From: an uncultured Mediterraneibacter sp.
Lineage (GTDB): Bacteria; Bacillota; Clostridia; Lachnospirales; Lachnospiraceae
Length of the DNA stretch: 64,000 bases
Assembly: GCA_934309345.1 (NCBI GenBank)
Contig: CAKRDD010000005.1
Span: 1 to 64,000 of the forward strand
Reading direction: 5' to 3'
Below, piece after piece: positions 35,998-45,720 of this stretch. The position numbers and the translations under genes are program-made. The first letter of the stretch is position 1; every line of letters begins with the position of its first letter. Under the pieces are notes generated by a model. The model worked only from the letters and a program-made list of their open reading frames with translations. It had not been told where the DNA came from and ran no database searches.

Positions 35998-36416
35998 GTA
36001 GTTTACATAGAAAAGAAAGATATCTGGGATACCTTTTCAGATATGTTACCAATTATCGGTAAGCAAATGTACAGTTGGAATAGCAACTATTAATGAACCT
36101 TGACAGCTTAACAGCATAAGCAGCTGTTCTAAACTCTTCTAGTGGAATTTTATGCCCTTTTGACGGTTGAGTGCGCGGTATTACGACTACATGGATCAAT
36201 TTTCAAGTTCATGGTACAGTTATCAGTTTAAATATTGTTCTGTGAATAATTCGAGACTATGAAGAAAAGTCTGTAAATATGATTCTTCTATAATAATGAT
36301 TGAGCTGGAAGTATTAAATTGGAGCTTCCAGCTCTTGTTTTATATATACGACATGATTTCGGGCATGTCAAGAGCGGACGTCAAAAACGTCCTTCTCATC
36401 ATGCATGCAGATTCTG
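35998..36416. other. Gene-free border stretch
   Basis: The stretch holds a second terminator-like hairpin on the plus strand (GAGCTGGAAG/CTTCCAGCTC, 36302-36334, then TTGTTTT), and a short minus-strand match TACCGCGCACTCAACCGTCA around 36160-36180 that resembles the YRKLNRQ coding of IS256 transposases. The hairpin GGACG/CGTCC at 36376-36392 may belong to the IS end. No gene is seen. Confidence 0.5.
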
Positions 36417-36922
36417 CTATTCCGGGAGTCTTCCCTCGTACATAATGCTGAGTTCACCGTAGACCCGTCCCCAGTTTCTAATGCTCATAGTCCATTTTTT
36501 GTAGCTTCAAAAGTTGCCAGATACAGGGCTTTCAGGAGTGCTGTATCACTTGGAAATACGCTTCTCTGACGGTTGAGCTTACGGTAGGTAGAATTCAGAC
36601 TTTCAATTGCATTGGTCGTGTAAATAACCTTTCCGACATCCGGTGAAAACTTGAAAATCGGCGTTATTGCATCCCAGTTATCATACCAGCGTTTCATAGA
36701 ATTCGGGTATTTTGCGGTCCATTTTTCAGTAACACGATCTAGAGCCAGTCTAGCTTTCTCTTCATCGGAAGCATGGTAAATCGTTTTTAGGTCGGAAGCA
36801 AACGCTTTTCTGTCCTTATCCGGAACATATTTTAGCATGTTTCTTACCTGATGTACAATACATCTCTGATACTCTGTTTTCGGACCAAAAGTTTCACATA
36901 CTCCTTTTCCAAACAATGACAT
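36417..36922 (-). pseudogene. IS256-family transposase remnant, truncated and frameshifted
   Basis: The fragment covers roughly the last third of a Mutator/IS256 transposase: PKTEYQRCIVHQVRNMLKYV, YPNSMKRWYDNWDAITPIF, VIYTTNAIESLNSTYRKLNRQR. One A is missing in the A run at about 36495: restoring it continues the frame as KKWTMSIRNWGRVYGELSIMYEGRLPE to a stop at 36417. The N-terminal two thirds including the first catalytic acids are gone, so it is inactive. It abuts a truncated AT-rich gene. Confidence 0.92.
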
Positions 36923-36924
36923 AC

Positions 36925-37359
36925 AATAAAAGTATCTAAATTTTCATTATTTTCACTTTTAACTAATGCATTAATTTCATATATATATTCGGGTTTCTCT
37001 AAAATAAAATAAAATTCTATTTTATACTTATATTCTTTAAAAATAATATCATCATTTAAACTAATTTTACAATTATTTCTTCTAATAATATTTTCTTTAC
37101 TGAAATCTACTTTTTGATATTGATCTACATTTGTACCAGTTAGACAAATTATTTCGTCTCCATTTTTTATTAAAATATTTGGTATGAATTCGCTATTAAA
37201 ATATACCGTTCCTTCATAGGTAGAATTTTCTACAAAATTTTTTTCTAATTCTTCATTTACTTTATAAAAATATTCTTTTTCATCTTTTTTCTTATATGTT
37301 AATATTTTAAATAATAAAATATCAAAAGATATTGTTAATAATAAAAATATTAAGAACAT
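36925..37359 (-). pseudogene. Truncated AT-rich gene for a membrane-anchored protein
   Basis: The frame opens with a membrane helix (MFLIFLLLTISFDILLF) and continues with beta-rich, Lys/Asn/Glu-rich sequence (YEGTVYFNSEFIPNILIKNG) to about DTFIV, where it runs into the transposase remnant; the last ~28 codons to 36844 are IS sequence read in another frame. Base composition is far more AT-rich than the core. No family recognised. Confidence 0.7.
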
Positions 37360-37685
37360 AAATAAATCACCTTTCTAATTTAAATATTTAAATGATATAT
37401 ATCACTATCAGATATTAATATTCAATATTATTTCTATCTCTTCTTTCAATTCTTTCTTTTGTCTTCTGTTGTCAGTCCTTATAGAACCAATATTACACAG
37501 TGTTTTTCTAGCACTGTCTTCTTTTTTCCCTTAAATCTCATTAAAAAATCTGTCGACCTCACATTTTTATTATCGCAAATTCCTTTGAAAAATCAATCTT
37601 TTTTCAAAAATTTATTCTTTCTGCTAGGTAGACAGACTTTTTAACAAATATAAATCACTAATGTACAACATAATAATTCATCAAA
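37360..37685. other. AT-rich gene-free stretch
   Basis: I see no gene, RNA motif or strong terminator here. Composition matches the truncated gene next to it, so it is probably the upstream region of that gene plus decayed DNA. Confidence 0.5.
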
Positions 37686-38050
37686 TTACTTCAGTGTAAT
37701 TTTTGCACCTCCATCCCAGAAGAATCCGCCACCTACTTCCATTACAAAAACATCATAATCAGCAAAAGACACAACCCCTACTTCTTCTGCATAATCAGGA
37801 ATACTTGCTCTATAAACAGACAGCGGAACACTTGTGTCACTCATATCCAATATGTATATCTCAGCACCGCCTCCATAATTTTCTACTGGTGGTTTATAAC
37901 TTAGCCTATACAATATCTGGTCAACATATAATGAATTCTCTTCCTCGATTACGTCCCAGTACCCAATCCAGTCTTCTGGAACATCAATAGAAAAATACTT
38001 ATTTTCGTAATGCGTTTTAGCAGCCACATCTTTTTCATCATAAACCAATA
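37686..38050 (-). pseudogene. Orphan C-terminal domain, 3' remnant of a surface-protein gene
   Basis: About 120 codons (HYENKYFSIDVPEDWIGYWDVI ... SFADYDVFVMEVGGGFFWDG, ending GAKITLK) match the last ~120 residues of the 545-residue protein at 39590 (NEYFEVIVPESWEGEWTV ... FYENGATITLK). No credible start exists; upstream codons overlap the end of the phosphoesterase gene at 38038 in another frame. It looks like a tail left after recombination. Confidence 0.75.
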
Positions 38051-38778
38051 ACATCACTTCGCATTTTATCAGGCTCAGAATAATATTCTTCGCCTGTGTC
38101 CAAACATATAGCAGCAAGTCTTCCACCTGGATAAGTAGCACCACAATCAATTGCTATATGATTGTTTCGCCGGTAAATATATCCTGGATTTGGATTATTT
38201 CTGATTGCTTGTGTCGGCGTATGTCCTGTTATAACATACTTGTCTGAGAAATACTGTATATTATAATCTGCTCTCGACCATATCAATTCATGAAGTGAAT
38301 AATCGTCTATATCCTTTTCTGGAGAATAATTCCCCAAACCTCCATGAACTAGAAGATAGTTTTTGTCATTGACTGACACCTCTTCATATATCAGGAATTC
38401 CTTTATAAAATCAATCACATCCTTTTTAGACTCGGAATCCATCTGAGTGAACTCATCAACCGTTGATCTACTTCCGTTATATTGCCATGTCTCCAGATTA
38501 TCCAGCATTTCATCGTCTAACTCTTCTATGGACTTATCTGTAATTTCTTTCATCAAAAATTCCAGACATTTCATCGCCATAAATTCATGGTTACCGACCA
38601 GGCATATTGCATTTGGCATTTCCATAAGCTTTCTTATTGTCTTAATAGGATGAGGACCCCTATCAAGTACATCTCCCAAAATGTATAAAGTATCCGTATC
38701 TTTTAGATCAATCTTATCGAGTAATTCTATAAACATGTTGTACTGTCCATGAATATCCGAAATAACATATGTAGCCAT
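38038..38778 (-). CDS. Calcineurin-like metallophosphoesterase (copy 1, ApaH/PrpE-like)
   Basis: The 246-residue enzyme has the full metal set: YVISDIHGQ, LGDVLDRGPHP, CLVGNHEFM, LVHGGLGNY and TGHTPTQ. It is most like symmetrical diadenosine-tetraphosphatase/serine-threonine phosphatases. It is a close paralogue of the gene at 46530; the last ~10 residues (PDKMRSDVIGL) differ from that copy and fall where the orphan domain begins, so the 3' end was probably rebuilt by recombination. The start has GGGAGA upstream. Confidence 0.9.
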   Translation of the reverse strand: MATYVISDIHGQYNMFIELLDKIDLKDTDTLYILGDVLDRGPHPIKTIRKLMEMPNAICLVGNHEFMAMKCLEFLMKEITDKSIEELDDEMLDNLETWQYNGSRSTVDEFTQMDSESKKDVIDFIKEFLIYEEVSVNDKNYLLVHGGLGNYSPEKDIDDYSLHELIWSRADYNIQYFSDKYVITGHTPTQAIRNNPNPGYIYRRNNHIAIDCGATYPGGRLAAICLDTGEEYYSEPDKMRSDVIGL

Positions 38779-38805
38779 AAAACTGTCTCCCTTCTAGCAT
38801 CTAAT

Positions 38806-39384
38806 TCATTGTGGATAGGACAATAATTCTGTCAATGTTCGCGGTTCATAATTCATCCAAAGTTTCATGCATCCTACATTTATTGCTTTAACTTCTGTTT
38901 TATACACATGCCGACAATCACTTTCCACCATCTTCATCAAACAGCTTTGATAGTAAGCATCCTCAATACTGTCATGTGTATGACCATATAATAAAATGAA
39001 TCCTTTTCCCATCCTTTTCCAACTAAAAATCGGATAATGGCTTAAAACGAGATTATAATTTTCCCCATTAGCTGAATCATGAATTTCTTTATAATCACAA
39101 ACTTCCGCGAAAAGCTGATGGTATCTGTAATCCGATATATCATCATGATTTCCCTTCACAAGTATTTTTTGCCCCTTCAATGTAGAAAGATAAGCAATCA
39201 AATCTTCATTTTTACCTCTATAACTTATGTCTCCAAGAATAAATACCTTGTCTCCATTTGTTATTTTACTATTCCATCGTTTCTTGATCGTCTCATGCAT
39301 TTCATCCAGACTGTCAAATGGTCTTTCATCAAACTTAATCGAATTTTCATGAAACAAATGTAAATCACTAATATAATATTTCAT
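38806..39384 (-). CDS. Calcineurin-like metallophosphoesterase (copy 2)
   Basis: This smaller 192-residue enzyme has YYISDLHLFHENSI, FILGDISYRG, LVKGNHDD, LSHYPIFSW and LYGHTHDS, the complete two-metal site. It belongs to a different branch from copy 1. The 27-bp gap to copy 1 indicates cotranscription. The substrate is unknown. Confidence 0.9.
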   Translation of the reverse strand: MKYYISDLHLFHENSIKFDERPFDSLDEMHETIKKRWNSKITNGDKVFILGDISYRGKNEDLIAYLSTLKGQKILVKGNHDDISDYRYHQLFAEVCDYKEIHDSANGENYNLVLSHYPIFSWKRMGKGFILLYGHTHDSIEDAYYQSCLMKMVESDCRHVYKTEVKAINVGCMKLWMNYEPRTLTELLSYPQ

Positions 39385-39589
39385 CTAATTCAGCCCTCTT
39401 TTCTTCTTTTTCCCTTACAAAACGTCTTGAATCGAAAATACAAATCTTCCTTAATTTCGTCACTTTCATTATACAACACGAACGATTTAAGGTGTCTTTT
39501 TTCTACGTAAGCGCTTAGTTTTTGGGGAACTAGATATTTACTGTTTTCTAACTCATAATGATAAGGACTAACGATCCGTATGAGTAAAC

Positions 39590-41227
39590 TTACTTTAAAG
39601 TAATTGTTGCTCCATTTTCATAGAAAAATCCATTTGCAACTTCCATTTTAAATACATCATTATAGCCAAACGATGTAAGACCAACCTCTTCGCAACCGGC
39701 TGAAGGAAGCATTCTGCTGTAATGGCTTAAAGGTCTACTTGTATCACTCATATCAAGCACATACACATCCGCTGCACCGCCCTCTTCCCCATCTGCCGGA
39801 TCATGAGAAAAGCGATAAAGTGTACTCTTGATTCCGTTCATTGTATTGTCTTCCTCTGTTACCGTCCACTCACCTTCCCAGCTTTCTGGAACTATCACTT
39901 CAAAGTATTCATTGGAATACGATACTTTTGTCGTTTCTTGTGATTCTTCATTTTTATCGTTTTCTTTCCATTGTAAATCATCCTGCCAATTTACACTTGA
40001 TTCCCAGTGCTTTTCCCACAACGGTTTTAATGCTGCTTCAAATAATGGCTGTTTTAGAAGATTTTTATCAAACACAGGTGTATCAACTACTATTTCTCCT
40101 TTTATTTCCGGAACAATCGATAAATCCAGGCTACCGGCATATCCATCTAATTCTTTATTAGTGGTAACTTTTGCTTCACCTTCTGCTTTTCCTGCAATTT
40201 TTAAAGACATATCCATTCCTGAAGCATCATATAATTTTGTAATCAAATGAACCGATGAACCCATTGATGTATCTCCTGAAATAGAAATTGTATTCCACTG
40301 TAATCCATCCGATTCACAAGTTACTTGATTTATCTCTTCCACTTTTCCTGTCTTACTATTATAATTAAATCCTTGCGTTGTTTCTGCTGTCAACTCATAT
40401 GAAACGCCTATATTTCCTTCCAAATTTATTTCCGCTTCTGTATAAATCTCAAGTTCATTCGTTACAACAATCGGTATTCCTGCAACTATAAATTGATAAT
40501 CAGGCAATTTTTTTGTTAATAATTGCTTTTCTAATTCTTTTGAATAGCTGGCACTACACTCTAAAGAGGCTTTAGCCCCTTCTTTTGTTCGAATTGCAAT
40601 TCCACATTTTATATCCCCGTGAACTATATCTATACTCACTTCAACCCATGCACTTGTTCCGGCTTCTCCAGACAGACTGACTGGATCTTCCTTTTCCTCA
40701 AAACTTTTTCCAAACATATAATCTGTGCCATTATCCTCATCTTCTGTTTTGCACAAAATATTCGATGACTGCAATTCATTTGTAACAGCATTCATATTTT
40801 TAATATGATAGCTCTCAGATTCATTTTGAGATTCTGCTAATTCTATTCGTTTATAAATATGAGCTTTTTCAAATACATCCGTCAATACAGCAGGTTCTGT
40901 TTGTATAATGTATTTTCCTTTTGTTTTCTGTACTCCAGTAACATTTCGTATAAAACCATTTGGTGCTGAACTTGTAATTCCTGAAACAATGACATCTCCT
41001 TTTTTGTATCTTGGATTCGAGTCAAAAGTTATTTTATCATCTTCTACTAATATCGGTTGCTTATCACTTTCTTCTGTAATAATTTTTACATTGTCCTTTA
41101 CAACATTATTTTCATCTTTGTCTTTATTATTATGTGATTTCTTATACCCCAGCACTGACAATGTCGAAACCGAAACTAAAACCAGTAATACAACAACCCA
41201 AAATATTCTCTTGTTCCGTTTCTTCAC
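39590..41227 (-). CDS. Membrane-anchored extracytoplasmic protein, unknown
   Basis: The 545-residue protein has one N-terminal membrane helix (residues 8-28, RIFWVVVLLVLVSVSTLSVLGY), a Lys/Asp/Glu-rich linker, and a large beta-rich outer part (AWVEVSIDIVHGDIKCGIAIRT, GNIGVSYELTAETTQGF). The last 120 residues form the domain also found as an orphan at 37686. No signal cleavage site or sortase motif is seen. It follows the membrane protein at 41275 by 47 bp. Confidence 0.85.
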   Translation of the reverse strand: MKKRNKRIFWVVVLLVLVSVSTLSVLGYKKSHNNKDKDENNVVKDNVKIITEESDKQPILVEDDKITFDSNPRYKKGDVIVSGITSSAPNGFIRNVTGVQKTKGKYIIQTEPAVLTDVFEKAHIYKRIELAESQNESESYHIKNMNAVTNELQSSNILCKTEDEDNGTDYMFGKSFEEKEDPVSLSGEAGTSAWVEVSIDIVHGDIKCGIAIRTKEGAKASLECSASYSKELEKQLLTKKLPDYQFIVAGIPIVVTNELEIYTEAEINLEGNIGVSYELTAETTQGFNYNSKTGKVEEINQVTCESDGLQWNTISISGDTSMGSSVHLITKLYDASGMDMSLKIAGKAEGEAKVTTNKELDGYAGSLDLSIVPEIKGEIVVDTPVFDKNLLKQPLFEAALKPLWEKHWESSVNWQDDLQWKENDKNEESQETTKVSYSNEYFEVIVPESWEGEWTVTEEDNTMNGIKSTLYRFSHDPADGEEGGAADVYVLDMSDTSRPLSHYSRMLPSAGCEEVGLTSFGYNDVFKMEVANGFFYENGATITLK

Positions 41228-41274
41228 AACTTATCCTCCCGATTACATTCCCCTACTCTCCTCATCCTGACACT

Positions 41275-42330
41275 TTATTTCCACGGAATTTCTGCTATAT
41301 TTATTTCCTTTCCATTTTCTCTCCTGTAAAACTTATGTTTCCCACTTTCTGCCTCTTTCAAGTTACAAATTTTTCTACTTGTTATAGAATTATCCAACAT
41401 AATATAATCGCCCATAGAATCATGCACCTTAAATAACTTAATTCCTCCAAAACTTCTATAATCTGCAATATAGTGATGATTTGGATTCGTGTCTGTTTCA
41501 TAGGCTGGTCTGTTATCTTTCTGATTATTCATTGTACTCATAGTATTCCCCTTTACATGATCGTATTTTTTTTGTGAATATGTACCAGTGTTACTTCCTG
41601 CACTTCCACTTGATGTGCTTTGTGTACCTCCTCCTACTGACTCTCCAAGCGTTGCTATTGCTATAATTGCTATAATTGCTATAATCGCGATAGCAATAAT
41701 CCCAGTCGCAATCGGAATTACATTTTCCAAGAATAAAATTAATAATGGCATTACTATCAATGCTACCAGTAATGCAGTTGCCGTATATCCAAATATTCCT
41801 CTACATTCTTCTGTAATAACCATTAGAATGATAAATAATGCAACACCTCCCATCCAAACGCCTACAACAACCATTCCTACATCACTAATGTCTATTCCTG
41901 TATTTTTTATTAATTGAAATGTTACATATTCCGCCACTGTTCTGTTAAAAAAAAGACTCACTGCACCTGTCACAACAAGATCAATTATCATTAATACTTT
42001 CCGTACTATGCCTGTTTCCTCAAAATACTGAATCAACAAAATGATTAAATCTATCACTAATAATATCAAAAGAATTTTTCCCGCAACGCCTTTAAAAATC
42101 ATTTGCGACGTTCCGGTTGTGAACTTTTCATCATATGCTCCAAAAAGACCATATTCCTTTACTAATTGAATCTGTTTTGTATAACCGCCTCTGGTAATAA
42201 ACAAAATATATGCAATAATCCCATTAATAATGCCATTTGCTGCTATCGCAGTCGGCACCCAAAGTCCAAGATTATCCAACAAATTTGTTTTCAAATTTTC
42301 TACCGTATCTTTAAATTTGAACTCTCCCAT
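41275..42330 (-). CDS. Polytopic membrane protein, unknown
   Basis: The 351-residue protein has about six membrane helices (residues 25-230), then a Gly/Ser-rich linker (GESVGGGTQSTSSGSAGS) and a soluble C-terminal part (HHYIADYRSFGGIKLFKVHDSMGDYIMLDNS). The last helix is built from AII triplets encoded by a 9-bp tandem repeat at about 41652-41700. The start is the ATG at 42330 after GGGAGG; upstream in-frame codons overlap the preceding gene. No family recognised. Confidence 0.82.
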   Translation of the reverse strand: MGEFKFKDTVENLKTNLLDNLGLWVPTAIAANGIINGIIAYILFITRGGYTKQIQLVKEYGLFGAYDEKFTTGTSQMIFKGVAGKILLILLVIDLIILLIQYFEETGIVRKVLMIIDLVVTGAVSLFFNRTVAEYVTFQLIKNTGIDISDVGMVVVGVWMGGVALFIILMVITEECRGIFGYTATALLVALIVMPLLILFLENVIPIATGIIAIAIIAIIAIIAIATLGESVGGGTQSTSSGSAGSNTGTYSQKKYDHVKGNTMSTMNNQKDNRPAYETDTNPNHHYIADYRSFGGIKLFKVHDSMGDYIMLDNSITSRKICNLKEAESGKHKFYRRENGKEINIAEIPWK

Positions 42331-42365
42331 TGTACCCCTCCCTCTGTTTCTCCATTTCGTAAACT

Positions 42366-43274
42366 CTATGTATTTGCTATCTTTTCCAGACATTGATTAA
42401 AACGCTTATTAAGCGTTTCGACTAATTCATCCTGATAAAATCTGTCAATTGTTCTTGTAGGATATTTTTGTCTTTTCTCTTCAAAGTACTTCTGTCTTTC
42501 TGCAATTTCTTGTTTTGAAGGGAAAAAGTTGAACTGAATTGGGTTTCCTCTAAGATGTTCGTTTTTGATGGACTTATATAATTCTGGATTTTCTTCAATG
42601 ATATCAAAAACACTGTCAAAATACTTTATATTAGGATTCAGCTTTAGCCAATTGTCTGGTACTCCCGGAACCTCACAGCTATTAATAATAAAATCCACTT
42701 CATCAACAAGTTCATAAAGTCTTTTTCTTATAATTGGTTTATTGACAAATGTTTTATCTACATCCTGTCTAATTTCCATCATCAACTTATTAAAATACCC
42801 TTCTCCGTCCTCTTTTGTACTAGGAATATAATTAAAGTAGCAACTAATTTCCAATAAATAGAGTACCTTGTTTAATTGATTATAAATTTCATTCGTACCT
42901 TCAATATTGGTTTGAATTTTTAGAGAATTCACAATTTGCTCAAATGATTCTATTGAAATCGGTATTAAAAATTTCATCTCGTCACCAGCTAATGCTAATC
43001 CCAGACTTTTTATGAAACTAATGTCTCCCATGACTCCACTTTTACAATCATCAACATAATTATTGAATCGTTTAATTCTTTTCATCAAAGCCTCTTCACT
43101 TCTAAATTCATACGTTGTATTTAATTCCATTTTTGTACAAATATCTTTCGTACTTAATGGTTTTGGCCAGTCTCGCTCATGTTTATATAAATCAAGATCA
43201 AACCAGAATTGTTTTCCCGTTTGCTTATCTTCAATCACTTCTGACAGCATCCTAATAATTCTTGATTTTTTCAT
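42366..43274 (-). CDS. Unknown protein sharing a C-terminal domain with the gene at 52384
   Basis: The 302-residue soluble protein has a basic N-terminus (MKKSRIIRMLSEVIEDK) and a long helical body. Its C-terminal ~150 residues (EVDFIINSCEVPGVPDNWLKLNPNIKYFDSVFDI, PSKQEIAERQKYFEE) match the 189-residue protein at 52384 (ETEVFVRKYEIPGVVTRWKKINPKILYFDCAFDL). The start follows GGGAGG. The function is unknown; recurrence of the domain within the island suggests a shared system component. Confidence 0.82.
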   Translation of the reverse strand: MKKSRIIRMLSEVIEDKQTGKQFWFDLDLYKHERDWPKPLSTKDICTKMELNTTYEFRSEEALMKRIKRFNNYVDDCKSGVMGDISFIKSLGLALAGDEMKFLIPISIESFEQIVNSLKIQTNIEGTNEIYNQLNKVLYLLEISCYFNYIPSTKEDGEGYFNKLMMEIRQDVDKTFVNKPIIRKRLYELVDEVDFIINSCEVPGVPDNWLKLNPNIKYFDSVFDIIEENPELYKSIKNEHLRGNPIQFNFFPSKQEIAERQKYFEEKRQKYPTRTIDRFYQDELVETLNKRFNQCLEKIANT

Positions 43275-43342
43275 TTGATTTCCTCCCTAAATAAACATAT
43301 TACTACTCTTTTCCCATATAGCTGGACAGTGCAATGTCCAAT

Positions 43343-43552
43343 TTAATAAGATTTAATGTAATCCCTGAAAAGTATCGCTTCAACCGCAGGTGTTCTGGAT
43401 GCAAATTCAGCCTTCTCAATGCCATTAGTAATCAATACTCTTTCCCATATTTTTTCATAATGTTCAAAATCAAACTTTTGATCATCCAGTATTACAAATT
43501 CTTCAATTTCCGGATGTAATTCAAGGTACTCTTTTACGCCCTGACCTCTTTT
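43343..43552 (-). pseudogene. 3' fragment of an HAD phosphatase gene (duplicate of 62266)
   Basis: RGQGVKEYLELHPEIEEFVI to FRDYIKSY matches the C-terminal 67 residues of the intact HAD protein at 62266. At DNA level the 201 bases at 43352-43552 differ from 62281-62481 at about 12 positions by eye. The N-terminal catalytic DxD part is missing: the sequence switches abruptly at 43552/43553 to a phosphoesterase gene. Confidence 0.88.
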
Positions 43553-43793
43553 CCATAATTTCTCTTGCCAGCCAGACATCGTGATTTCCTTGAATCACTT
43601 GAATATTAGGATGTTTTAAGATTTCAAAATACAATTCAATCGGCTGATTCCCGCGATCAAAAATATCTCCCGCCAGAATCAATATATCATCTTCCGCAAA
43701 ATCAATTTTTTCCAATAACAATTTAAATCTATCAGCATCATTATGTATATCAGAAACAACAAACACCTTTTTATTAACGACCTTTAAATTCAT
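43553..43793 (-). pseudogene. 5' fragment of a metallophosphoesterase gene (copy 3, broken)
   Basis: The frame starts normally (VFVVSDIHNDADRFKLLL, LILAGDIFDRGNQP, VIQGNHDVWLAREIMEK) and resembles the intact copy at 53927, but breaks off after about 80 residues where HAD sequence begins. The second half of the metal site is absent, so the product cannot be active as such. Confidence 0.85.
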
Positions 43794-43966
43794 TTCGTCC
43801 TCTCTAAGAAAAATTATCGCTGCAATCCTATTTCAGAAGGTTTTCCAAAACCATTATTTCCATATAACACGGTGATTGGTGCAAAAAAACTGCTGAGATA
43901 TATCATTTTAAAAAATCCCCTTCACCTATAAACTTATATTTTTCAAATCAGCAAGCCAGTCTCCTT

Positions 43967-44671
43967 TTACTCTTCAGCACAAATTTCATCATAATTTTCA
44001 TACATAATTCGTATTCCACACTCCTCACTTTCTACATGGTAATGTCCCGCATACCACTCTGTAAAATCTAACCTGTCATAAATCTTCTGTAGCCATTTTT
44101 CCGTTGACTTGTCCACTGCTGATTGATCAAGCCCTGGAATAAATGCCCACACGGGTTCCGCTTTAATCGGTACTGTATGCGATAGTACAATATCCACATT
44201 CCACTTAGCTTTATCTAACTGCTGTTCCACATATTCTTTTATCATTTCATCCGGCTGTTCTGATTCAAACCATGGCAGACCATTGCGTATCCTATAATAT
44301 TTATCGATACTATATGCTCCACCGATCGGCATCACTTTTTTTCCATTGAAATTATAAATTTCTCCATCCTTAGCAAATAAAATATTGGGATACTGTTCTT
44401 CCACATACACAATTCCTTCATTCCATATTTTTTCTTCGTAATCTTCCGCCTCCCATGGTCGTGCTTCATGATTCCCGTGAACACAGAAAAATGTAATATT
44501 CATTCCTGATAACTGTCCCTTTAATTCTTTATCGGACAGATCCAGCCAATAATTAATTCCTGCATCACCTAAGATAATCATCACATCCTCTGTTGTAGTT
44601 TCATATTCATAGCAAAAATCTTCAATACGATCAAAGCTCCGATGTGTATCACCTGTAATATAAAAATGCAC
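43967..44671 (-). CDS. Calcineurin-like metallophosphoesterase (copy 4)
   Basis: The 234-residue enzyme has FYITGDTHRSFDR, IILGDAGINYW, CVHGNHEARPWE, VLSHTVP and WYAGHYHVE. The start is GTG, directly after the TAA of the upstream gene, with GGGAGGAAGG as ribosome site. It is a close relative of the first 210 residues of the next gene upstream (IGGAYSIDKYYRIRNGLPWF versus IGGAYSRDKSYRLLTGLPWF), a tandem duplication. Confidence 0.92.
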   Translation of the reverse strand: MHFYITGDTHRSFDRIEDFCYEYETTTEDVMIILGDAGINYWLDLSDKELKGQLSGMNITFFCVHGNHEARPWEAEDYEEKIWNEGIVYVEEQYPNILFAKDGEIYNFNGKKVMPIGGAYSIDKYYRIRNGLPWFESEQPDEMIKEYVEQQLDKAKWNVDIVLSHTVPIKAEPVWAFIPGLDQSAVDKSTEKWLQKIYDRLDFTEWYAGHYHVESEECGIRIMYENYDEICAEE

Positions 44672-45640
44672 TTATCCTTCCTCCCTCTCAATTTTCACAA
44701 TTTCCATCTCATCAATACTCTGTATTTTAGATTCTCTTATATGCTTAAACAACGTTTTCTCTCCCGGTAGTTCACATGGAATTCCCACAATATCATAAGA
44801 AACTTCTTTCTCTTGTCCCAATGTTCCATAATCATCAACCCATTCAACAGTTCCGTAGCCTTCCCTTGCGTTCTCTTTTCCATAGGTAAAATACACCGTT
44901 TCTCCTACTCTGTACCTTGGTCTTCCTACTTTCTGAACAGAATCTGGTTCTCCTAATTCTTTGATTTCTTCATACAGTAGTTGAGCGTCTGTATATTGAA
45001 TATTGTCATGATAATGTCCGAAATACCATTGCGAATAATCTAATTTCTTTGCAATTTCATCCATCCATTCCTCAGTCGACAGATCTATCTTCTCTTGACA
45101 TTCTTCATTCCGCCGATTCGGTCTATATACTAACGGACATGTATGGGAAAACACATAATTCACTTTCCAATCTACTTCATTCAATCTATTTTCTACTTGA
45201 CTTTTTACTTTGTCATCTGGTTGTTCGTCCTGGAACCATGGAAGACCTGTTAAAAGTCGATAGCTTTTATCGCGACTGTATGCGCCACCGATTGCAATCG
45301 CCTTTTTCCCATCAAAATCATAAATTTCCCCATCTTTTGCAAATAATATATTCGGATATTCCGGCTCATAATATACCTCTCCTCCACGCCAGATTTGTGT
45401 TCTGTAAGTTTGTATATGATAAGGTCTTTCCTCATGATTTCCATGAATACACAGGAAATAATTTGGAAAATCCGCAAGTATTTTTTTGTTCTCCCGATCT
45501 TTGTCAGCTCCAAAGTAATTCAATCCGACATCTCCCAATAATATGATTACATCCTCTTTTCCAAGTTTTTTATTAAATCTTGCCAACCAAATTAACTTAT
45601 CAAAATGTGCATGGCAATCTCCTGTTATGTAATAAGCCAT
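44672..45640 (-). CDS. Calcineurin-like metallophosphoesterase with extra C-terminal domain (copy 5)
   Basis: The 322-residue protein has the phosphoesterase core (YYITGDCHAHFDKL, ILLGDVGLNYFGAD, CIHGNHEERPYH, VFSHTCPL, YFGHYHDN). About 90 extra residues follow, with a small beta-barrel-like stretch (RPRYRVGETVYFTYGKENA, YGTVEWVDDYG) similar to short SH3-like adaptor folds. It precedes copy 4 without a gap. Confidence 0.9.
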   Translation of the reverse strand: MAYYITGDCHAHFDKLIWLARFNKKLGKEDVIILLGDVGLNYFGADKDRENKKILADFPNYFLCIHGNHEERPYHIQTYRTQIWRGGEVYYEPEYPNILFAKDGEIYDFDGKKAIAIGGAYSRDKSYRLLTGLPWFQDEQPDDKVKSQVENRLNEVDWKVNYVFSHTCPLVYRPNRRNEECQEKIDLSTEEWMDEIAKKLDYSQWYFGHYHDNIQYTDAQLLYEEIKELGEPDSVQKVGRPRYRVGETVYFTYGKENAREGYGTVEWVDDYGTLGQEKEVSYDIVGIPCELPGEKTLFKHIRESKIQSIDEMEIVKIEREEG

Positions 45641-45720
45641 TTCCTACCACCTTACATATATTATTTCCTCTTCTGTTCTATGCTTAAAGTTGTAAACCGC
45701 CTTCAAAATCTCAATTATAT

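Noticed and set aside
35890..36093. 67-codon plus-strand frame after pucR
   Set aside because: It runs through two hairpins including the pucR terminator and has no family match.
36085..36225. Short minus-strand frame reading PRTQPSKGHKIPLEEFRT
   Set aside because: No start codon with ribosome site and no family recognised; another frame of the same DNA looks like transposase debris.
39535..39590. Hairpin ACTCATA/TATGAGT as terminator after the 545-residue gene
   Set aside because: The stem is interrupted and no T run follows on the minus strand.
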